Below the pieces are notes generated by a model. That model ran no database searches. It was not told where the DNA came from and saw only the letters and a list, made by a program, of their open reading frames with translations. A program made the position numbers and the translations under genes. A DNA stretch of 7,051 nt, from positions 1-7,051 of the forward strand of contig DAIRGS010000366.1 of assembly GCA_036794395.1 (NCBI GenBank), read 5' to 3'. Numbering within the stretch: the first letter of the stretch is position 1; each line of letters begins with the position of its first letter. Origin of the DNA: DASXMX01 sp036794395 (GTDB lineage: Bacteria; Planctomycetota; Phycisphaerae; Tepidisphaerales; Tepidisphaeraceae). Shown piece by piece: positions 1 to 6,202 of this stretch.

Positions 1-48
1 CATTGGTCTAAACATGACTGCGCCTCTTCTCTACTCGACGTTAAAAAT

Positions 49-108
49 TCTTCTCCGTGCCCTCTGCGGTTAATTGTATTCGTTTTCTTCGTGTCTTCGT
101 GTTGAAGA
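49..108. repeat. Low-complexity dispersed-repeat-like spacer
   Basis: This stretch lies just beyond the 3' end of the phosphatase gene. It contains phrases such as CTCCGTGCCCTCTGCGGTTAA, followed by a 7-bp direct duplication, CTTCGTG at 87-93 and again at 95-101 with one base between. CTCCGTG / CTCTGCGG / CTTCGTG phrases recur in intergenic DNA of planctomycetes and several other phyla, which is recalled knowledge and was not searched here. No hairpin followed by a T-run is visible, so I do not call it a terminator. The rest of 1-114 shows nothing recognisable. The full repeat boundaries cannot be set from one copy. Confidence 0.4.
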
Positions 109-114
109 ATTTCC

Positions 115-1068
115 TCAGGAGCCCTTCGCCTTACGCGCTGCCCACAACCGGTGCAGCGGCGGCATGATCATGCCGCCGACGTTTGGGAGTTTGAAATCCG
201 GCCATGGGACAGGCTCCCCGCCTTTGCGAAACGAGCCGACGACTTTGCCGGTCATTTTCGAGAGTGCGACCACTTGCCGCCAGAGGTTCGGGTGTTTGCC
301 CTTACCGTTGGGGCTGAAGAGCAGCACGGTGACGTCGTCATTGGTGAGATTGTCTTTGCAGCGATTGCCAACGGCATCGAGTAGAGCGGGGACAAAGGTT
401 TTCGGATCGGAGATGGGAATGGATCGAACAATTTCGATCAGGCCTTCGTGGCCGAGCATTTCACCATCCGGGCCGCAGGATTCGACGAGCGAATCGGTGT
501 AGCACAGCACCAGGTCGCCGGGCTTCATTGCGGTATCGAAGGTCTGATAGTCGGCCAGATCGACGATGCCCAGCGGAAGATTCATGGGTTCTTCAGAGGT
601 CGATTCCTTGGCCTGAAGAAAGCTCCATTCTCGTTTGTTCCCTCGGTAAATCATCGGCACCGGATGCCCGGCATTACACAGCGTCAGCCGCATCGTCGGT
701 GCAAAAAATGTGGTTACCACGGCCGTGGCAAAAGTGCCCTCGCGCGCCAGTCCCATGAATTGCTGGTTCATCAGCTTGATAAACTGCGTGTGATCGATGT
801 GATTGACGTGGCGGCGCATCAGATCGCGCAGGCCCATGCCCGTCTTTTTGACCGCTTCCCCATGCCCGCTCACATCCGCTAGCAGCAGCCGCGCGATCCG
901 CCCGGTGGCGCACGATGACACATAATAAACATCGCCCCCGCCATCCGATCCGCCGTACGGCTTACTGTGTACCCAGGCGTCCAGCCCGGCAACCTTGACC
1001 GAATCGTCCATCACCTGGTTGCCGCCCCACACCTCCATGCACTGCATGTGTTCAGGATGCGACTTCAT
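115..1068 (-). CDS. Stand-alone SpoIIE/PP2C-type protein serine phosphatase
   Basis: A 317-residue cytoplasmic protein of the PPM/PP2C family, SpoIIE-RsbU branch: metal-dependent phosphatases that remove phosphate from serine or threonine, commonly on anti-anti-sigma (STAS) partners. Visible motifs, numbered from the ATG, are GGGD (43-46), DVSGHG (65-70), NAGHP (132-136), LPLGI (164-168), the D-x4-YTD segment (D185, Y190-D192) and NDDVTVL (243-249). D46, D65, D192 and D245 are the expected metal-binding acids, so it should be active. The catalytic domain fills about residues 26-255. There is no sensor, receiver, GAF, PAS or membrane segment in front of it, unlike RsbU or SpoIIE. The tail (256-317) is basic and unassigned. 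A GTG four codons upstream (1080) also opens the frame, but the ATG at 1068 has TGAGG six bases before it and is preferred. No sigma regulator or kinase gene lies in the window, so the substrate is unknown. Confidence 0.88.
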   Translation of the reverse strand: MKSHPEHMQCMEVWGGNQVMDDSVKVAGLDAWVHSKPYGGSDGGGDVYYVSSCATGRIARLLLADVSGHGEAVKKTGMGLRDLMRRHVNHIDHTQFIKLMNQQFMGLAREGTFATAVVTTFFAPTMRLTLCNAGHPVPMIYRGNKREWSFLQAKESTSEEPMNLPLGIVDLADYQTFDTAMKPGDLVLCYTDSLVESCGPDGEMLGHEGLIEIVRSIPISDPKTFVPALLDAVGNRCKDNLTNDDVTVLLFSPNGKGKHPNLWRQVVALSKMTGKVVGSFRKGGEPVPWPDFKLPNVGGMIMPPLHRLWAARKAKGS

Positions 1069-1074
1069 GATCAA

Positions 1075-1079
1075 CCTCA
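1075..1079 (-). promoter_or_regulatory. Ribosome binding site deciding the phosphatase start
   Basis: On the minus strand TGAGG ends six bases before the ATG at 1068. This favours the ATG over the in-frame GTG at 1080, which would place the Shine-Dalgarno inside the coding sequence. It is one of only two convincing Shine-Dalgarno matches in the window; the three plus-strand genes show none. Confidence 0.55.
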
Positions 1080-1094
1080 CGTGTTTGCGTACGA

Positions 1095-1123
1095 ATTCTA
1101 AGCTGGATGCCGGCGGATAACCA
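1095..1123 (-). promoter_or_regulatory. Weak sigma70-like promoter candidate for the phosphatase
   Basis: TAGAAT (1095-1100, minus strand) has 5 of 6 matches to the -10 consensus. It is separated by 17 bp from TGGTTA (1118-1123), which has only 3 of 6 matches to the -35. A start of transcription near 1088 would leave a leader of about 20 bases before the ATG. Such a match can arise by chance, and the spacing is the main support. Confidence 0.22.
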
Positions 1124-1219
1124 CCAGATCTCTATTGGATGAAGACGCAGAAAGCCAGGTTACACGCGACCCCAGATAAAAAGGGAGTGCGAGGCTCCGG
1201 CCGAGTAGGTGTGTGTCTC

Positions 1220-1375
1220 TTTTTCCCTCTCCCGGTACGCCGGGGGAAGCGAGCGGAATTGGCGACTGCCCGCGAGCGGGTAGGGAGGGGGTTGTTTTAT
1301 CTGGATTCCTTCGCCAACCACCGCGTCGCGGACCCCCTCCCCAACCCTCCCCCGGCGTACCAGTGGAGGGAGAAG
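1220..1375. repeat. Nested inverted repeat, REP/MITE-like
   Basis: Two arms face each other: 1220-1246 and 1349-1375. Their inner 13 bp pair perfectly (GGTACGCCGGGGG at 1234-1246 with its complement at 1349-1361), and 9 of the 14 outer positions also pair. Inside them a second pair, GGGAGGGGGT (1283-1292) with its complement (1332-1341), encloses a 39-base AT-richer centre. The element is about 156 bp with no reading frame of its own. Translated, it yields SPGTPGE-like strings that often contaminate protein predictions of repeat-rich bacteria. It lies downstream of the peptidase gene (stop at 1444) and upstream of the phosphatase, so the transcript would fold strongly. It could reduce read-through, but no T-run makes it a classical terminator. 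Non-autonomous mobility is inference. Confidence 0.65.
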
Positions 1376-1443
1376 AGGGCCGCCGAAAGTCTCATGCACT
1401 CCAGCTGAGCATGGTCTCACTCCCAGTTCAATCGAATGAAGGC

Positions 1444-2736
1444 CTACTTCGAGATAGAAATGGAAACCGCCTTCGGCTCAATGACCAGATCGTGGTCAAC
1501 GCCTTTCGGCGGCGCATCATAAAAGCGCGTGCGGAGAAGCAGGCTGTTGTTGTATTTGCAGACGATGTCGGACATGGGTGCGCCCGTCCGCGAGGAAAGG
1601 TACAGTTCGTCAGAAGAGAACCGGCTACCGTCCAGATCGGAAAAATAGACGTTGATATTCGGATCTGTATCCCATTCCAGATTGCCCATCGAGTAGTGCA
1701 GCTTGTAGTGCCCGCGAACGATATGTCTGCGGAAGGATTCGATGTCATTGAAATGCCGGCCTTCGCGTGCAAAGTCGGTCAGCAGGTCGGCCAGCACCCC
1801 CTGATTTTCGATCAGTGTCGCCTCCGCCGTTGGTTTCAGTCGCTGCGCATAACGTTTAAAGCGTTCCTGAAACCCCTGCACATCGGTGCCAAACGACACC
1901 TCGAATGCGTTGGCGGTGGCTTTGCCGCTATGCAGCAGGCGAAGCATGTCCAGCAATTGCGGCCGGTACAGCAGTTCGCCCCGGGTGCTGCGCGCCATGA
2001 CCAGAAAATGTACCATCGCCCACGTCTGGTTGTATTGCACCGCCCCGTCGCTGCGGCTCTCAGACAGCCTTCGGCCCCACCGCTCATCCGACATGGGAAG
2101 TAGCTGAGCGAACGGAACGAGCTGTCCGTTTTTCATATCCGCCTGCAACTGCCTCACCCGCCGCGGCGGTGATTCCCCCAGCACCAGGCCCGGCCCATTC
2201 CATAAACCTTCTTCGAAAAACTGCGCCAGTCCTTCGTTCAGCCAAATCGGGATGTCCGGGCTGATCGCGTTGTACGCGAATTGGTGAAACGCCTCGTGCT
2301 GAAGCGTCCGCCGAAGTTGCTGGCGGCCCTGCCCTTCAAGGAACGCGGCCAGCAGATTGCGGCCCGGCAGAAAAATCCCGCCAGTATTGCGGATCTTGCC
2401 GCCTGTGAATTTGACGTAGTCCTGCTGCTGGCGAAAGAGGTAAACCTCCATCCGCGGATAGTTGGAAACCCCACTAAAGGCCGCCAGACGCTGGGAATAC
2501 TCGCTGTACATCCCCTCGATGCGTTGGGCCATATCTTTGGCGATCGAGTCATCAAGGTCGGTATGGATCAGGTAGTGTGGGGTGGGGAGGAGATGGGTTT
2601 GCGCGCGAGCCGGGGCGCCGCCAAAAATCAGAGCGATTAGAAAAATAATGAGATGCGATTTTGTGACACGGGCTTCCAGCCCGTGCCGGAGAGTTTCCGG
2701 GGAAACCACCCTGTGCTTCTGACATCTGATCTTCAA
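1444..2736 (-). CDS. Secreted putative zinc metallopeptidase, DUF1570-like
   Basis: A 430-residue protein resembling the planctomycete DUF1570 family (peptidase MA-like fold). The zinc site is visible: HEAFH at 147-151 supplies two histidines and the catalytic glutamate, and E168 in WLNEGLAQFFEE is the likely third ligand. A signal peptide is clear: K26 as basic charge, a hydrophobic core at 29-41, and an A-R-A motif ending at A45 with Q46 the likely first mature residue. The mature protein of about 385 residues is therefore exported. The part after about residue 290 is unassigned and lacks a second membrane segment. The start is the oddity. Residues 1-25 are read from the adjacent palindromic repeat, and between that repeat and the signal peptide no ATG, GTG or TTG exists in frame. 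The TTG at 2736 has GGAG six bases upstream and is the first start after an in-frame TGA; GTG at 2709 is the alternative. Substrate is unknown, and peptidase activity is inferred from HExxH only. Confidence 0.8.
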   Translation of the reverse strand: MKIRCQKHRVVSPETLRHGLEARVTKSHLIIFLIALIFGGAPARAQTHLLPTPHYLIHTDLDDSIAKDMAQRIEGMYSEYSQRLAAFSGVSNYPRMEVYLFRQQQDYVKFTGGKIRNTGGIFLPGRNLLAAFLEGQGRQQLRRTLQHEAFHQFAYNAISPDIPIWLNEGLAQFFEEGLWNGPGLVLGESPPRRVRQLQADMKNGQLVPFAQLLPMSDERWGRRLSESRSDGAVQYNQTWAMVHFLVMARSTRGELLYRPQLLDMLRLLHSGKATANAFEVSFGTDVQGFQERFKRYAQRLKPTAEATLIENQGVLADLLTDFAREGRHFNDIESFRRHIVRGHYKLHYSMGNLEWDTDPNINVYFSDLDGSRFSSDELYLSSRTGAPMSDIVCKYNNSLLLRTRFYDAPPKGVDHDLVIEPKAVSISISK

Positions 2737-2770
2737 AACGCACTCCGCACGGGCTGGAAGCCCGTGTCAC
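2663..2770. repeat. BIME-like pair of REP palindromes
   Basis: Two 24-bp arms, 2663-2686 and 2747-2770, are perfect reverse complements of each other across a 60-bp spacer. Each arm is itself a hairpin: ACGGGCT, TCC loop, AGCCCGT. This two-level symmetry is the signature of REP doublets (BIMEs), which are moved by RAYT-type Y1 transposases; no such transposase is in the window. The TGGAAGCCCGT core is familiar from planctomycete intergenic DNA, from memory only. The element sits between divergently read genes. It supplies the 5' end of the peptidase frame and artificially extends the lysS frame upstream as a TGFQPV...TGWKPV string. Confidence 0.85.
2743..2746 (-). promoter_or_regulatory. Shine-Dalgarno before the TTG start of the peptidase gene
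   Basis: GGAG on the minus strand ends six bases before the TTG at 2736, good spacing for ribosome binding. It lies in the spacer of the palindromic doublet, directly next to the arm at 2747-2770. If used, the repeat carries the translation start of the gene. A chance match is possible because the motif is only four bases long. Confidence 0.35.
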
Positions 2771-2883
2771 CCGGCAGCCTCATTGAACTATCCAATTTGT
2801 TCCCGATGAACGCGAACCTCGTCGGGCGCACTACACTTTTTCGGACGTGCAACTATCATCGGCTGACCTTTGTCCCGGACATC

Positions 2884-4509
2884 ATGGCAGAACCGACAAC
2901 GCAGTATGAATCCGATCGTCGCCAGAAGCTCGACAAGCTCAGAGAGCTTGGCGTGGACCCCTACGGACACCGAACCGAAGGGATCACCCCCCTGGCGTCT
3001 ATTAAAACGTCCTATAACCCCGAAATGGGCCACGACGCCGGCCCCGTTGTGAAAGCCGCCGGGCGGCTCATGCTCAAACGAGACATGGGCAAGCTCAGCT
3101 TTCTAACGCTCCGCGATGAGACCGGCGATCTGCAGGTCGCCATCGACAAACGCCGGGTGGATGAAAAGTCGTGGGAAATCCGTTCCCTCCTGGATCTGGG
3201 CGATCAAATCGTCGCCGAAGGCCCGCTGGGCACCACCAATAAGGGAGAAGTAACGGTCTGGGCCACGAAAGTGGAAATGGCCAGCAAGGCCCTGCTCCCG
3301 CCCCCGGCCAAATGGGAAGGCTTAAGCGATGTAGAGCTTCGATACCGCCAGCGCTACGTCGATCTCTGGGCCAATCCCGAGGTGATGAAGCAGCTCAAGC
3401 TGCGCATGCAGATCGTCGAGGAAATCCGCCGGTACATGTCCGAGCGCGGCTACCTCGAAGTCGAAACCCCAATGATGCAAACCTTGGCAGGCGGAGCAGC
3501 AGCCCGGCCATTCGAGACGCATCACCGTGCGCTCGATATTCCGCTTTATCTCCGCATCGCCCCCGAACTCTATCTCAAACGGCTGCTGGTGGGCGGATTC
3601 ACAAAGGTCTTCGAGCTCAATCGCAATTTCCGCAACGAAGGCATCAGCCCCCGCCACAATCCCGAATTCACCATGCTCGAAGCCTACGAGGCCTTTGGTT
3701 CGTGGGAGACCATGGCTGATCTGGTGGAGGGAATGATCTGCCATATCGCTCAAAAGCTCTTCGGCGGCCTGAAGATCGAACACAAGAACGCAGCAGGCGA
3801 GGTGGCACGAACAATCAACCTTCAGCGGCCATGGCGGCGGGTCAGTATGGCCGCGCTGGTAGAAGAGCGAACGGGTTGGAAGTTTGATAAGCGGCCCTTA
3901 CAGGAGGTGTCGCCGAAAGTGATTGATCTCCTTGTCGGGCTGCGCGTAGTTGGCATGGGAGAAAAGCTGAAGGAACTTCAGAAAAAGCTTGCCGACGGAA
4001 TCGAGATCCCTGATGCCGAATTCGGCTCGTTGACCGAGTTGGAAACCAATGCGAATGAGAAACTCATTTTGGAGCGTCTTCGCAATGCGATTCGCGCGCT
4101 GTCTCCCGCAGAGCAGCTTGTCGAAGTCTACGAAAAACTGATCGAGCACACGCTGGTTGATCCAACGTTCGTCACGCACGTTCCATCGGTGGTTATCCCG
4201 CTTGCCCGCGAGAGCAAAGAAGACCCCTTCTTCGCCGACGTCTACGAACTGGCCATCAACGGCCAGGAAATCTCCCCCGGCTACACCGAACTAAACGACC
4301 CCGACGTCCAGGAAAAACACTTCCATCACCAGGTCGGCGACAAGGCCGAGCAGCAGAAAGTAGACGAAGACTTCCTCACCGCCCTCCGCTACGGCATGCC
4401 CCCGGCCGGCGGAATGGGAATGGGCATCGATCGGCTGGTGATGATGCTGACCGGAGCGGAGAGCATTCGCGATGTAATTCTGTTTCCGTTAATGAAGCCA
4501 CAAGCCTGA
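2884..4509 (+). CDS. lysS: Lysyl-tRNA synthetase, class II
   Basis: A 541-residue cytoplasmic enzyme that charges tRNA-Lys with lysine using ATP. The N-terminal OB-fold anticodon-binding domain is clear (AGRLMLKRDMGKLSFLTLRDE near 60-80), followed by the link LSDVELRYRQRYVDL. Class II motif 2 is FELNRNFRNEGISPRHNPEF (243-262), and motif 3 is GMGMGIDRLVMMLTGAESIRDVILFP (510-535). The frame is open further upstream, but those codons read the palindromic doublet (2663-2770). I start at the ATG at 2884, where the family's usual N-terminus begins; an ATG at 2806 is less likely. No Shine-Dalgarno precedes either; the best promoter hint is TATCAT at 2854-2859. The protein is longer than the usual 490-510 residues because about 70 residues (335-405), after the conserved RTGWKF, replace a shorter segment. 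The usual NGFSELND is SPGYTELND here. The permease gene follows after 7 bp, so the two are probably co-transcribed. Confidence 0.96.
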   Translation: MAEPTTQYESDRRQKLDKLRELGVDPYGHRTEGITPLASIKTSYNPEMGHDAGPVVKAAGRLMLKRDMGKLSFLTLRDETGDLQVAIDKRRVDEKSWEIRSLLDLGDQIVAEGPLGTTNKGEVTVWATKVEMASKALLPPPAKWEGLSDVELRYRQRYVDLWANPEVMKQLKLRMQIVEEIRRYMSERGYLEVETPMMQTLAGGAAARPFETHHRALDIPLYLRIAPELYLKRLLVGGFTKVFELNRNFRNEGISPRHNPEFTMLEAYEAFGSWETMADLVEGMICHIAQKLFGGLKIEHKNAAGEVARTINLQRPWRRVSMAALVEERTGWKFDKRPLQEVSPKVIDLLVGLRVVGMGEKLKELQKKLADGIEIPDAEFGSLTELETNANEKLILERLRNAIRALSPAEQLVEVYEKLIEHTLVDPTFVTHVPSVVIPLARESKEDPFFADVYELAINGQEISPGYTELNDPDVQEKHFHHQVGDKAEQQKVDEDFLTALRYGMPPAGGMGMGIDRLVMMLTGAESIRDVILFPLMKPQA

Positions 4510-4516
4510 ACCAAGC

Positions 4517-6094
4517 ATGATCCTTCTCAATCACCCCGAACTACTGCTGCTGGGATTTTGTGCATCTTGCTTTGCCGTTTTCTGGATTATCGCCGGGCCG
4601 AAAATCGTTTCGCACCTGATGCTGAAATACCTCCGCCGCCGGCTCATCGCCTGGTGGGCGCTGCTGGCCGTCGCCCTCTGCACCACCATGGTCCTCGTCG
4701 TCATCAGCGTCATGGGCGGCTGGCTCGATATGTTCGAGCACTCCTTCCAGGGCCTGACCGGCGATATCGTCATCGAATCCCGCGACGATTCGCTGATCGG
4801 CTTCCCCTATTACCAGGAGATGATCGATCGGATGGTGAAGCAGCCGGGTATTGAGGCGGCGGTGCCGACGATCCATACCTTCGGGATCATCAATATCGAA
4901 TACAAGTACACGATGGGGGTACAGGTGATGGGGATACCGATCGAGAAGATCGGCACGGTAAACCGCTTCCCCGAATCCCTCTTCCTCCAATACAACAAAT
5001 ATGTCGAACAGGCCAAAGAGGCCAGGACCGCCGCCGAAAAAGAACAGTTAATGAAGGAGGCCGAGGCGCACAAAAGCCAGGCGTCCTTCAAGCTGCCCCT
5101 CAATCCCGAATACTACCGTGCCGGCTGGAAGGGGCGGGGCCAGGACCCGGCCAATCTGCCTGGCATGATTCCCGGATCGATGGTGCTCGGCATCCGCAGA
5201 GGGCCCGATGGCAAAACCATCAATCGCGACGACGATCTCTACACCTATCACGTCCGCCTCACGACCATCGCAATCCGGCCCGGCGAATCGCGAGTAGATC
5301 TAAATGATAAAAGCGAAAGTGTGTATTGGATTGCCGATGACAGCCACACCGGTTTGTGGCAGTACGACAATACGTTTGTGTATGTCCCGTTCGACAAGCT
5401 TCAAAACGACCTGCTCATGACCGCGACCGAGGTCACGCTGCCGACCGGCGAAAAGGTCCAGCAGCCGGCCCGAGCCAGCGACATCCATCTCCGCATAAAA
5501 CCCGATTATGACCTGAACTTGGCAAAGACCGAGGTTCAAAAAGTGGTGGACGATGTCATGATCGCCCACCGCCGCGAGATGTTGTTCATCCCCCCAACCG
5601 TTCAAACCTGGCGCGAAAAGCAGCACGTGTGGATCGATGCCATCACCAATGAAAAGCTGCTGACGGTCTTCCTGTTCGGCATCATCAGCATCGTCGCCAT
5701 CTTCCTGGTGTTCTGCATTTTCTACATGATCGTCATGGAGAAAACCAAAGACATCGGCATCATCAAAAGCGTTGGTGCCACCTCATCCGGAGTCGCGGCC
5801 ATCTTCCTGGGCTACGGCCTGGCCATAGGCCTGGTCGGCAGCCTGTTCGGGCTGCTGTGCAGCTATCTCATCGTGCATAATATCAATTGGCTTCATGGCA
5901 AAATGGGCGAATTGTTTGGCCTCCAGATCTGGAATCCAGAAGTCTACCTGTTTGACAAAATCCCCAACACCATGAACTGGCGAGATATCGCCGTCATCGT
6001 ACCGATCGCAATCATCAGCTCTGTGCTCGGCGCGTTGGTCCCGGCACTCAGAGCCGCGAGGATGCATCCCGTGGAATCGTTGAGATGGGAATGA
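4517..6094 (+). CDS. ABC transporter permease, LolC/LolE/FtsX-MacB family
   Basis: A 525-residue inner-membrane protein, expected to pair with the ATPase encoded at 6203-6967. In Gram-negative bacteria this family extracts lipoproteins for the outer membrane (LolCDE) or drives MacB-like export. The core plan is visible: TM1 at about 45-66 (with SVMGGW), a large periplasmic domain (about 67-380), then TM2 381-406, TM3 424-453 and TM4 489-512. EKTKDIGIIKSVGA (408-421) is the cytoplasmic coupling segment, as ERTREIGILKAIGA in relatives, and the end PVESLRWE matches the LolC-type terminus. Two parts are unusual. A further hydrophobic segment (8-26) precedes TM1, whereas family members normally begin just before TM1; a start at the ATG at 4619 (MLKYLRRR) would remove it. 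The periplasmic domain contains a charged helical stretch (about 158-188), making the protein over 100 residues longer than E. coli LolC. There is no Shine-Dalgarno. A lipoprotein role is inferred. Confidence 0.88.
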   Translation: MILLNHPELLLLGFCASCFAVFWIIAGPKIVSHLMLKYLRRRLIAWWALLAVALCTTMVLVVISVMGGWLDMFEHSFQGLTGDIVIESRDDSLIGFPYYQEMIDRMVKQPGIEAAVPTIHTFGIINIEYKYTMGVQVMGIPIEKIGTVNRFPESLFLQYNKYVEQAKEARTAAEKEQLMKEAEAHKSQASFKLPLNPEYYRAGWKGRGQDPANLPGMIPGSMVLGIRRGPDGKTINRDDDLYTYHVRLTTIAIRPGESRVDLNDKSESVYWIADDSHTGLWQYDNTFVYVPFDKLQNDLLMTATEVTLPTGEKVQQPARASDIHLRIKPDYDLNLAKTEVQKVVDDVMIAHRREMLFIPPTVQTWREKQHVWIDAITNEKLLTVFLFGIISIVAIFLVFCIFYMIVMEKTKDIGIIKSVGATSSGVAAIFLGYGLAIGLVGSLFGLLCSYLIVHNINWLHGKMGELFGLQIWNPEVYLFDKIPNTMNWRDIAVIVPIAIISSVLGALVPALRAARMHPVESLRWE

Positions 6095-6139
6095 GAGGAT
6101 ATTTTCGATTTGCAGTTTGCGATTGAAACCGCAGTGGAT

Positions 6140-6195
6140 CTCAAATCTCAAATTCTGAAATCTGAGATCTGAATTTTGAAATCTGAAATCTGAAA
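6140..6195. repeat. Heptanucleotide array, 8 units, before the ATPase gene
   Basis: Read in steps of seven from 6140, the 56 bp are CTCAAAT, CTCAAAT, TCTGAAA, TCTGAGA, TCTGAAT, TTTGAAA, TCTGAAA, TCTGAAA. The period is exact; the units are diverged at the left and identical at the right end. The array stops seven bases before the ATG of the ATPase gene, so it fills the place of a ribosome binding site. The pattern resembles the short tandemly repeated repetitive (STRR) heptamers described in cyanobacteria. A change in unit number would alter the leader by 7 bp, not the coding frame. Confidence 0.8.
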
Positions 6196-6202
6196 TAAGT
6201 CG

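Larger units (their letters stand above)
1081..1443. other. 363-bp intergenic gap between two minus-strand genes
   Basis: No gene is supported here. The middle (1220-1375) is a nested inverted repeat, listed separately. Next to the phosphatase start the best promoter-like pair on the minus strand is TGGTTA (1118-1123) and TAGAAT (1095-1100) with a 17-bp spacer; the -10 matches consensus at 5 of 6 and the -35 at only 3 of 6, so it is a weak candidate. Positions 1124-1219 and 1376-1443 show nothing recognisable. Reading frames crossing the gap translate repeat DNA into proline- and glycine-rich strings and are not genes. Confidence 0.6.

Noticed and set aside
448..882. Plus-strand frame of 144 codons opposite the phosphatase
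   Set aside because: It lies wholly antisense to a gene with complete PP2C motifs and shows no domain of its own.
1220..1375. CRISPR array or rho-independent terminator
   Set aside because: There are only two inverted arms rather than regularly spaced direct repeats, and no T-run follows a compact stem.
1213..2103. Plus-strand frame of 296 codons starting in the inverted repeat
   Set aside because: It begins with translated repeat DNA (SPGTPGE-like) and continues antisense to the peptidase gene, which has clear motifs; it is a shadow.
2653..2883. N-terminal extension of about 77 codons on the lysS frame
   Set aside because: Most of these codons read through the REP doublet (TGFQPV and TGWKPV strings) and have no relation to LysRS N-termini; the ATG at 2884 fits the family.
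2771..2883. lysS promoter, T-box or leader riboswitch
   Set aside because: No consistent -35/-10 pair, no T-box sequence and no stable leader hairpin could be seen; only an isolated TATCAT at 2854-2859.
3322..3783. Minus-strand frame of 153 codons inside lysS
   Set aside because: It is antisense to the conserved LysRS core with motif 2; no independent evidence of coding.
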